Shown piece by piece: positions 18,308 through 26,446 of a DNA stretch of 64,000 nt. How positions within the stretch are numbered: the first letter of the stretch is position 1; each line of letters begins with the position of its first letter. Both the position numbers and the translations under genes were made by a program. The notes below the pieces were generated by a model. That model saw nothing but the letters and a program-made list of their open reading frames with translations. It had not been told where the DNA came from and did not search any database. The stretch is from positions 186,001 through 250,000 of the forward strand of contig CP060761.1 of the NCBI GenBank assembly GCA_023205875.1, read 5' to 3'. Source of the DNA: Chloropicon primus (lineage: Eukaryota; Chlorophyta; Chloropicophyceae; Chloropicales; Chloropicaceae).

Positions 18308-19156
18308 ATGAAGGCCTCAGCAATTGCCTTGTCTCTCCTCCTGGCTGCTGCTCCGGGAGCAGTCCAAGGAACGAGACAGCTCCAAGCCGGTGGCGCGAAG
18401 GGTGCAGAGCTTGTTTTGTCCAACGGGCTCTATCAGGGCCTCTCCGGGCCGGCGCTCAAGACCTACCACGAGGTCGTGCCTCATGCCAACTTCGGGGGCC
18501 ACCGCATCGCGAACCCCGCCGGGCACGCCGACTATGATTACATCCGCAACCACGACGGGGGCAACCAGGGAAGCGTGACCGGTGTTCTCAGGCACGACGG
18601 CGAGGGGGCTGCCGAGGGTGTCGGCAGCGTTCTCTTCAAGCACGTCATCGAGCACGAGCCGTGGAACCCCAACAGGACTCCTGGCCCTCACCCAGAGTGG
18701 GGAAGGCCCGAGATCCCAGCGTCCGCTCGCAACAACAAGGACCACGAGACCGTGTACGGAAGGAGGAAGCTCCAAGCCGGTGGCGCGAAGGGTGCAGAGC
18801 TTGTTTTGTCCAACGGGCTCTATCAGGGCCTGTCCGGGCCGGCGCTCAAGACCTACCACGAGGTCGTGCCTCATGCCAACTTCGGGGGCCACCGCATCGC
18901 GAACCCCGCCGGGCACGCCGACTATGATTACATCCGCAACCACGACGGGGGCAACCAGGGAAGCGTGACCGGTGTTCTCAGGCACGACGGCGAGGGGGCC
19001 GCCGAGGGTGTCGGCAGCGTTCTCTTCAAGCACGTCATCGAGCACGAGCCGTGGAACCCCAACAGGACTCCTGGCCCTCACCCAGAGTGGGGAAGGCCCG
19101 AGATCCCAGCGTCCGCTCGCAACAACAAGGACCACGAGACCGTGTACGGAAGGTAG
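18308..19156 (+). CDS. Secreted protein of two 130-residue repeats, copy 3
   Basis: Same protein as copies 1 and 2. Two silent base changes (Leu CTC to CTG near 18834, Ala GCT to GCC near 19000) lie in its second 130-residue repeat only, so they arose after the triplication or were spared by conversion. That both are synonymous hints at selection on the protein, but two sites are too few to test. Confidence 0.85.
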   Translation: MKASAIALSLLLAAAPGAVQGTRQLQAGGAKGAELVLSNGLYQGLSGPALKTYHEVVPHANFGGHRIANPAGHADYDYIRNHDGGNQGSVTGVLRHDGEGAAEGVGSVLFKHVIEHEPWNPNRTPGPHPEWGRPEIPASARNNKDHETVYGRRKLQAGGAKGAELVLSNGLYQGLSGPALKTYHEVVPHANFGGHRIANPAGHADYDYIRNHDGGNQGSVTGVLRHDGEGAAEGVGSVLFKHVIEHEPWNPNRTPGPHPEWGRPEIPASARNNKDHETVYGR

Positions 19157-19301
19157 CTGGCTTGAGAGCTGAGGCACAAAAGCACACGCGACGTATCTAA
19201 TTTATGTAGTCTATTCATTCATATTTACAACCTCTTGGATCCCAATCGAAGTCTCGAAAGCAAACACGCGCGCTTGATGAATTTCATTATAAGTCTAACT
19301 C

Positions 19302-20918
19302 TCAATTTATAGTAGCCCCGTCAGTTCCCTGGTTCCACTCCTTCTCGATGGCTTTGACGCTGTCCACCAGCAACGAGCTGGAGTGGAGGGCCACGATCTT
19401 GAAGTTGTCGTGGCAGTCCTTCTTGGATATGATGTTGTCGTGCGCCCACGGCGCGCCCTTGTGAATCAGGATCTTGGTCTTCACGTCCACTCGCCGCCAA
19501 CCGAGGGCCTCCAAATTCTGGATCATCATCTCAATTTTCGGGCAGGTGGCGAGCGCGGGGGAGTTGGGAGGGAGCTCCGCGGGCCATTTGGGCGAGATGT
19601 CCTCGCTCCTGGGGCTCACCTCCTCGTTCACGATGCCATAGGGCGCGTCCTTCCTCTTTATCTTGGGCAAGTCGATCTTTCTCCTGACTGTCGCATTTTC
19701 CCAGGCCACCACATGGTCCCCCCTGATGTTCCCGTAGCAAGTCCTCTCCCTGAAGCTGGCGAGCGCCTCTAGGTACGGCGGAGGCTCCTCCTTCCGCCCC
19801 CCCTCCGCCGCGGCGACCTTTCCCTTCATCGAGTAGGAGGCCAGCTGCTCGATGATCTTGTCCTTGTCCCTCAAGAAGAGCTCGTCCCCGGTGCGCCTGA
19901 GGACGAGCCACACGAAGAAAGACTCGAAGACGTGAAAGAGGAAGGCGGGAATCTTCCCGACCACGGGGATCTGCCCCATCCACCTCAAGCACGGGGTCAC
20001 AGAGTCCTCCGTCTTGATGTCCTTCAGATACGTGTCGTTGCAACCAAAGTGAGGGGTGGTGATGGCGATGAAGTGCAGGGGAGTGAGGCCAAAGATGGTT
20101 GCCTCGCCGCCCTCGTCCTTGAACCTGTGGCCGATCACGTACCGAATGATCAACCCCCCCAAGCTGTGACCTACGAACGAGATGGTTTTGAAGTTGTTCG
20201 GGGCAGACGCCAAACGCAGGTCGAGCTCCGCCATGAGCCTGGCCAAGGGAAAACGATGGAGCGAACGCACAAAACGCAGGCGAGCACGAGCTTCGCGTTA
20301 GTCCTCGCTGCCGGGCAACGGCGGGCGCGCTCCTCCGCGCGAGGGCTTAGCTTACCTGTCGCCACACGTCTTGATTCCATCGAGCGTCTTCGACCTCTTG
20401 TTCACCTTCGAGACGAAGATCTCGATGTTGTCCGTACTGAAGTTCGTGTTCATCACCCTCACGACGTTCATCAGGTGCTTGTGGCTCCCGAAGAGCCCGT
20501 GGACGAGCACAACCAAGTGCTCCTTCTCCCTCTCCGTCGTGTTCTGGACGGGACCAGCGTCTTCCCCCGGCTGCTTTCCATCGCCATTTCCAACCCCCCC
20601 CGCGGCCGGGGCCCCCTCCACCGCACCCTCACTCCCGTCCCCTTCCTCCCCCATCCCTTCCTTCTCTCCTCCCCCTCCCGCGCGCGCGTTACGACGACGA
20701 GCCCCGACTTCTCTTCGTAACGCTCGGGCTCGGCCCCGTCTCCCCTCGGGGGTCAAAATCAAGCCACTGGCGGAGGAGGCGGGCCCAAAGGCAAAGGGTG
20801 CGCGACCTTTGAGGCCGGTTGGAGGCCAGGCCGTGCCGATGGAGCGGAACAAGGCGGTTTCTTGACGAAGGTACGCTTCGCGAGCTTTGCATGGATCGTC
20901 CCTCGACCGCTTTGGCAT
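19302..20918 (-). CDS. DUF676-type serine esterase/lipase (two exons)
   Basis: Exon 1 runs from about 20918 to 20356 and exon 2 from 20238 to 19302. The 117-bp intron has GTAAGC donor and TTGGCCAG acceptor, and joining restores TCGDR-LMAELDLRLA in frame. The fold opens with HLVVLVHGLFGSHKHLMNVV, carries the nucleophile elbow FVGHSLGGLIIRYVIG, and continues with ITTPHFGCN, all typical of the DUF676/ROG1 group of lipase-like proteins. The N-terminal 100 residues are Arg/Gly-rich and poorly conserved in look. The start at 20916-20918 (MPKRSRDD) is the first ATG that avoids an implausible leader, but a downstream start is possible. The likely role is lipid or ester hydrolysis; substrate unknown. 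Confidence 0.75.
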
Positions 20919-21358
20919 CACGAGTGACTCATCAAGGTGGTTTGAGAAAGAAGGAAGGGTGTGGTGTGGTTGGAACGCGAGTCGGTCTCTCTCGCAAGTC
21001 CTTGACTCGTGTGGTCGGAGGGGAGGGCAATGGACGAAGCGGGGCTGGCCCAGGAGGGGATGCCTGCCGCTCCCTCCCTCTCCCTCAAACCTCTCTCGCA
21101 ACAAAGAGAGCAACAGGCAGAGGCCTTGAGGGCGTCCAACCCCAAGACACAGGTGGACAGAGACCAAAAGGGAGGACAGGGATCATGAACGAGGCGGGTG
21201 CTGGGCCTCGCGGGTGGGTGAATAGGATCGGCGGTGGCAAGTCTGAATTGCTTTCTTCCCAGAGGCTGAGAGATCATCCAAGTATTTGTATTCTGTCATA
21301 GGACACGGACACTTGGAGACGACTCTGGTCCTAGAAAGGCTGCCAACCTGCAGTTGGG

Positions 21359-22415
21359 ATGAGAGTCACCAAGGGGAGGCGAGCGAGGGCTTGGGTCGTG
21401 GCGTCCCTTGGACTTCTCCTCGTGCTGGCGCTGAGCTCCCCTGGGTGGGGCGTGAGCGCCGAAGGCAGGAGGAGGAGGCGCAGAGGCAAGAAGTCCTCCT
21501 CCCCCTCGAGGGGACCAGCAACCGCTTCCAACTTCAAGCCGTGCCAGACGGCGGAGGACTGCACGCCAGGGGAGCTCTGCTCCTTCGGCAAGTGCAGGTG
21601 CCCCATCCTCTACAGGGGCCCAGGCTGCACGACAGTGAACCCAACTCGCGGGAAGTGGTGCGTCACGCCATTTAGTGGCTACCTCAGGAACGGATACAAC
21701 CCCAAGCTGAACTTCACGAGCTGCGCTGTGGTTGGCAACTCGAACTCCGTCAAGGACAAGGAGTGGGGGGAGGAGATCGATGCCCACTCCGTCGTGATCA
21801 GGTTCAACGAGGCGCCCACTGTGGGGTACAAGAAGTACGTGGGAGACTGGCACCCCGGGACGATCCGGATCCAGAACAAGGAGCGCGGCGGGTTCGCGGA
21901 GAGGAAGGGGGAACACTGCGTGGTTTGGCCGAACAATGTGTATCAGAGGCGGAGGTCTGACAAGAAGTGCGACGTCCATCGGATGAAGAACTCCTTTGCA
22001 GCGTACGCTAGGACGTATTGGAAGGCTCACAGCCCGCCGGGGGGTGGGTACGCCTCGAGACAGAGGGCGAAGATGTCCAACGGCTTCCTTGGCATCGTCG
22101 TCGCCCTTCACAAGTGCGCTCACGTAGACGTTTATGGCTTCACTCAGGGGAGTGGGCACTACTTCAAAAAGTTCACGGGAAAGCCCAAAGGTTTCGGCAA
22201 CCCCAACAAAGCGATCATCATGAACAAGAGACCGCACGGCCAAAGGCACTCTTGGAGCGCGGAGAAGGCCTGCATCAAGAGGCTCAGCGACGAAATACCA
22301 GAGGTAAGGGCAACAAACGCCACTCGAGTGATGCCGCGGAAACGTCCTGTTCTGACACAAACCCAAACGCTCTTCTGTCTCTTTTCTCTTGTCTCCTCAG
22401 TTCATATTCCACTAG
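21359..22415 (+). CDS. GT29 sialyltransferase-like protein (two exons)
   Basis: Exon 1 is 21359-22303 and exon 2 is 22401-22415, with a 97-bp GT-AG intron, giving 319 residues. Residues 12-34 are a hydrophobic signal anchor after a basic start, as in Golgi type II enzymes. A Cys-rich EGF-like segment follows (about 61-90: CQTAEDCTPGELCSFGKCRC). The L motif starts at Cys122 (CAVVGNSNSVKDKEWGEEID, then FNEAPTVGYKKYVGD). The S motif lies at about 240-261 (SNGFLGIVVALHKCAHVDVY), and His297-x4-Glu302 forms the VS motif (HSWSAEKA). These are all hallmarks of GT29. Plants use such enzymes without sialic acid, so the donor is uncertain. Exon 2 adds only four residues and the stop. Reading through the intron would add an unrelated 38-residue tail. 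Confidence 0.85.
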
Positions 22416-22968
22416 TATAGGGATAGGGGTATCATGACCCTATAGCTCCGCGCATTGTAAAACACATAAAGGCGACTTTCGCTTCGCGTGGAAGAGGAAG
22501 ATCACCCCGAGCCTGGCATGAGGCAATCACTGGAACCATTTCCCGTCCTCCTCTTTTGCGAAAAGACCCAGACCCTGCAAGAGGAGGGGACGAGGGGGAA
22601 GGGGAAGGGTCCAGAGAAACTACGATGCAAGGAAGGACTCTTGCTTAACTCGGACCGTGTTCGTGATTGGTTCTCAAGGTACACTTCATCGCCTCAAGAG
22701 GATAAAGGACAAGGATCTCCTTGATGTGGCACAGCATCGAAAACCTAAACCTAAAACCTAAAACCTCCTCCTCCTTCTTTCGCGCCCTTTTTTGAGGAAA
22801 CAAGGAAAGAGGCCAAAGTCGAGGACGAGAACGAGGGGGGAAGGGATTGAGACCCACATAGAACGAAGCTACGTCTCGTGAGCTTTCCATAGATTGTTCG
22901 CTTGACCGGTTTGGCGTCCTGTGACGAAAGTTCTTTCGATCGAGGCAGAGATCAAGGATTGAAACGTC
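22416..22968. other. Intergenic, no gene seen
   Basis: About 550 bp between two plus-strand genes. It contains a short repeat of AAACCTAAA-like blocks near 22741-22763 and no supported gene. The last part must hold the DPE1 promoter. Confidence 0.4.
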
Positions 22969-24720
22969 ATGAGGAGTCAGGGCATGACGGGCAGCGCCGT
23001 GGCGGGACAGAGGGCCTCCTCCTTGGTCCCCTCGAGGCCTCGGCAGCACCGTGACCGAGGTCGTTCCAGCTCTACTCGCCTGGCACCGAAGGCTTTCCTG
23101 GGTCTCTTGAAAGGTCGCAAGAAAGCGGAAAGCGTGGTCGACAAGGTGAGCATGGCCCGTCCGGGCGACGAGCTCGCGGCGCAGTATGGCGACGTGGGGT
23201 CGGGGAAACCCAAGGGAAGGAGGGCTGGGGTGGTTCTTCATCCGACGAGTTTGCCCGGAGCCCACGGTGCTGGCGACCTCGGACCCTCCGCGTACGAGTT
23301 CATCGATTGGCTGGGCGACGCTGGGATGAAGGCCTGGCAGGTGCTTCCTCTCGTGCCACCCGAGAGGATGTTCTGGTCCCCGTACGCGGGGCAGAACGCG
23401 AACAGCGGGAACGTCCTGCTTATCAGTCTGGAGCTTTTGCAGGAAGATGGCCTCCTGCTCGAAGACGAGGTTCCTGCCAAAGTGCCTGTGAAGGGCAAGG
23501 TCGACTTTGCGAGCGTGGCCGAGTCGAAGGAGCCTCTCCTGTCCATCGCTTCGAAGCGTCTCGTGTCCCTCGACCGGTCCAGCAATTACATCAGGCGGGA
23601 GTTCGACGAGTTCTGCTCCCTGAACGCCGACTGGCTTGACTCTGCCGCTGTCTTCCACTGCCTCAGCAATTCCGACGACCTGCGAGGGCTGAACTGGTGG
23701 GATTGGCCCGCGGACTTGAGGGACCGTAAGAGGTCCGCGATCCAGGAGTGCGAGGCGCGGTGCGAGGAGGAGATCAGCGAGTTCAAGGCCCTTCAGTTCC
23801 TTTTCAACAGGCAGTGGATGAGCCTGAGGAACTACGCGAATTCGAAGGGGATATCAATTATTGGAGACATGCCCATCTACGTGGGCGGGCACAGCGCAGA
23901 TGTTTGGGCGAACAGGGACCTTTTCGAGCTCAGCCACGAGGGAAAGTCCATGTCGGTGAGCGGCGTGCCGCCGGATGCGTTCAGCAAGACTGGCCAGCTC
24001 TGGGGCAACCCGCTGTACGACTGGAAAGCCATGAAGAAGGACAGGTACAGGTGGTGGGTCAGGAGACTCAAGAGAGCTTTTGATCTGTACGACGAAACGA
24101 GGATCGACCATTTTAGGGGTTTTGCGGGGTACTGGTCGGTGGACGCCAAAGAGGAGACCGCTATGGTAGGCAAATGGCTCGCTGGTCCGGGGGAGGACCT
24201 CTTCAAAGCCCTGGAAGGGAGCTTGGGATCCACCAAGATCATGGCGGAGGACTTGGGCGTCATCACGCCAGATGTCGTGGAGCTCCGGGAGGCGATCGGG
24301 GCCCCTGGCATGCTAGTCCTGCAGTTCGGCTTCGACGGAAACCCGAGGAACCCCCATCTCCCCCACAATCACTACGAGAATTGCTTCGTCTACCCGGGGA
24401 CGCACGACAACGACACCACGAACGGCTGGTACGAGAAGATTGGCGAGGAAGAGAGGAAATTCATCGAAACGTACCTTGGTTACATCGACCGCAAGGACAT
24501 GGCGTGGACTTTCATCAAGGCCGCCATGTCCTCGGTTGCGAACACTGCCATGTTCACCATGCAGGACGTCATGAGCTTGGACAACTCTGGCAGGATGAAC
24601 CTCCCCGGCACGGCCGAGGGGAACTGGTCTTGGAGGATGATCTCGGGTTTTGGCTCCAAGGACATGACCAGCCTTGCCCTGAAGCTCAGGAATGTCGCTG
24701 GCATGTACGACCGCACATGA
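22969..24720 (+). CDS. DPE1: 4-alpha-glucanotransferase (disproportionating enzyme), plastidial
   Basis: Single exon, 583 residues. The first 75 residues are basic and Ser/Arg-rich, a plastid transit peptide. The GH77 (MalQ) fold follows, opening with GVVLHPTSLPGAHGAGDLG and WQVLPLVPPERM. Catalytic residues are in place: Asp380 in RIDHFRG (nucleophile), Glu427 in AEDLG (acid/base) and Asp480 in GTHDND. Length matches plant DPE1 and bacterial MalQ, not the longer cytosolic DPE2. The enzyme moves glucan segments between short maltooligosaccharides during starch turnover in the plastid stroma. Confidence 0.95.
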   Translation: MRSQGMTGSAVAGQRASSLVPSRPRQHRDRGRSSSTRLAPKAFLGLLKGRKKAESVVDKVSMARPGDELAAQYGDVGSGKPKGRRAGVVLHPTSLPGAHGAGDLGPSAYEFIDWLGDAGMKAWQVLPLVPPERMFWSPYAGQNANSGNVLLISLELLQEDGLLLEDEVPAKVPVKGKVDFASVAESKEPLLSIASKRLVSLDRSSNYIRREFDEFCSLNADWLDSAAVFHCLSNSDDLRGLNWWDWPADLRDRKRSAIQECEARCEEEISEFKALQFLFNRQWMSLRNYANSKGISIIGDMPIYVGGHSADVWANRDLFELSHEGKSMSVSGVPPDAFSKTGQLWGNPLYDWKAMKKDRYRWWVRRLKRAFDLYDETRIDHFRGFAGYWSVDAKEETAMVGKWLAGPGEDLFKALEGSLGSTKIMAEDLGVITPDVVELREAIGAPGMLVLQFGFDGNPRNPHLPHNHYENCFVYPGTHDNDTTNGWYEKIGEEERKFIETYLGYIDRKDMAWTFIKAAMSSVANTAMFTMQDVMSLDNSGRMNLPGTAEGNWSWRMISGFGSKDMTSLALKLRNVAGMYDRT

Positions 24721-24982
24721 TTCCTCCGAGCATTGATTCCGTTATTCTTTCCCGCCCCCCTCTCTCCTTTTGTGGTATAAATTTATTCTTTTTCTTCCTT
24801 TTATCCTTCTGCTTTCCCTGCCCCTACAGCAAGCAAAGCAAGTAGCTTTACATCGGAGGTCTCCATTCCACTCCACTCCACTCCACTCCACTCCTTTCCC
24901 TTCGTGCTGGAAACAACAATGGCATTGCCCTCGTCTCGGTCCTCTCGTTCCCCTCCTCTTCGCCAAACTCCGAGCTTGCCTG

Positions 24983-26401
24983 ATGCAGCAGCCAAGCGGG
25001 GAGGAGGAGATGAAGCCCAAGACGGTCAAGGAGTGGGGTCCTCCCGAGGCGCAGGAGGAAGAGAGGTACGAGGGGTCGAAGGAGTACAAGCACACGACCG
25101 CCTGCGGAACCCGCACCCTCTACTTCCTTCCTTCCGACTGGCAGAGCAAGAAAGGTGGCCATCGTTGGCGAAAGTATGGAGAGAAGACAGTGCTGGAAGC
25201 CAGCGGCGCTTACTCTCGTTCATACTTCAAATGCACGACGGACAAGAACTGCACATTGCGGAAGTATTGTCAGGTATCAGAGGAAGACGATTGTGTGATG
25301 GTGACAAGGTACAACGGGTTTTGCCACGTTCACGCCGCAGAGAATGGAGACGGAACGACGGTGAGGATACCTGCGTTTGAGGGTCTGAGCCTGCCAGAAG
25401 AGGAGGACAGGAGTTCAGGGGCAACTGAAAGCGAGGATGCTGATTCTTTGGTGAAGCACCGGGGCGTTGAGACTGCAGGAACCGCTACATCGAAACCCCA
25501 GGAGGACGGCATCGAGAGGAGGGGGACCAAGGAAAATGGAGTAGTGATGATTAGTTCAGGGTCGTCTGGAAGCAAAGGGGCGGAGGCTTCGGCGGAGAAC
25601 CAGGATGTCTCGACACCGGCTCCTGCTGGCTCGACACTTCTGGAGGGCATCTCCAGTGTTGTGACCAAGGAGAATGGAGTAGCGCGCGGGAACAAAGCTC
25701 CTGGGCCAGCTGCATCAGGGGGACGGAGACCTGAGAGGAGAGGGGGGACGGCGGAGAAGCAAAAGACAGAGACTGTGATAGATGGTGTTGGTAGGATGGA
25801 CTCACACCCGTCCGATTGGGTGAATTGGAGTCGAGGTTCTGGCGAGAAGAACGCCGCGAGCGATGGCTTGGACTTTTTCATACCGACGTACTCTGGAGAC
25901 GTGAGTGCGGCCTCAGTGCCGCCTCAGAAGGTTGGCACCGGGGGGAAGAAAGCCTTCACGGCCCTGGGAGCGTATCCCTCCCTGGAGTGTAAGCCCCAAT
26001 GGGAGGGTGGGGAAGACGACAAGTCTGTCTGGATGCGAGTCACGAATAGGTTGCTCGGGAGGTACTCCTCAGCGAAACCCAAAGCCGGTGCGCGGCCACC
26101 GACGGAGGAAATCCACGAGTTCAGCGAGTCTCCCCTGACGACTTTCGTGACAGAGATGATGAAGAGCGACGTGTCGATTGAGAGAGCCAAGGAGTTGGGC
26201 GTCGCGCAGGCAAGAGAAAGGGCCAGGGTGGACAGGACTAGGGGCTGCGCGAGGTGCAGGTACAGCTCATCTGGTTGTCTTGGCTGCTCAGAAGTGAAGC
26301 GGCAGCGCTACTTGGAGAGAAAAGCTGCCCAGCAAAGCACCTCTTCCTCGTCGACTTTGCAAGACTCTCCAAGGAAGAGACAAAGGGTCTCGATAAAATA
26401 A
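24983..26401 (+). CDS. WRKY transcription factor with a C-terminal four-Cys motif
   Basis: 472 residues from the ATG at 24983. The frame stays open upstream, but that part covers CCACT repeats of the leader. One WRKY domain: WRKYGEK at residues 62-68, zinc ligands Cys84, Cys90, His115 and His117 (C-x5-C-x24-H-x-H). The heptad has Glu in place of the usual Gln, a variant that may change W-box binding. A long Ser/Glu-rich middle follows. Near the end, GCARCRYSSSGCLGC (Cys422, 425, 432, 435) has the pattern of short zinc-binding motifs seen in green-algal chromatin and DNA-binding proteins. It is followed by a basic helix (EVKRQRYLERK). WRKY factors are typical of green plants and algae, which supports the taxonomic call. 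Targets unknown. Confidence 0.85.
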   Translation: MQQPSGEEEMKPKTVKEWGPPEAQEEERYEGSKEYKHTTACGTRTLYFLPSDWQSKKGGHRWRKYGEKTVLEASGAYSRSYFKCTTDKNCTLRKYCQVSEEDDCVMVTRYNGFCHVHAAENGDGTTVRIPAFEGLSLPEEEDRSSGATESEDADSLVKHRGVETAGTATSKPQEDGIERRGTKENGVVMISSGSSGSKGAEASAENQDVSTPAPAGSTLLEGISSVVTKENGVARGNKAPGPAASGGRRPERRGGTAEKQKTETVIDGVGRMDSHPSDWVNWSRGSGEKNAASDGLDFFIPTYSGDVSAASVPPQKVGTGGKKAFTALGAYPSLECKPQWEGGEDDKSVWMRVTNRLLGRYSSAKPKAGARPPTEEIHEFSESPLTTFVTEMMKSDVSIERAKELGVAQARERARVDRTRGCARCRYSSSGCLGCSEVKRQRYLERKAAQQSTSSSSTLQDSPRKRQRVSIK

Positions 26402-26446
26402 TGAATGTATATTTACACAACAATATAAGGACACGAGAAGTGGTGC

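Larger units (their letters stand above)
14667..19239 (+). repeat. Tandem triplication of a 1,523-bp unit
   Basis: Unit 1 is 14667-16189, unit 2 is 16190-17712, unit 3 is 17713-19235, followed by the shared TGGA at 19236-19239. Each unit holds the last part of the F-box/WD40 coding sequence, its 3' UTR, a promoter and a complete secreted-repeat gene. By eye the units are identical except for two silent changes in the third gene (near 18834 and 19000). TGGA is the only sequence shared by the left outer edge, the junctions and the right outer edge, so the first duplication joined through a 4-bp microhomology. Such identity means the event is very recent or the copies are kept alike by gene conversion. 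Confidence 0.95.
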
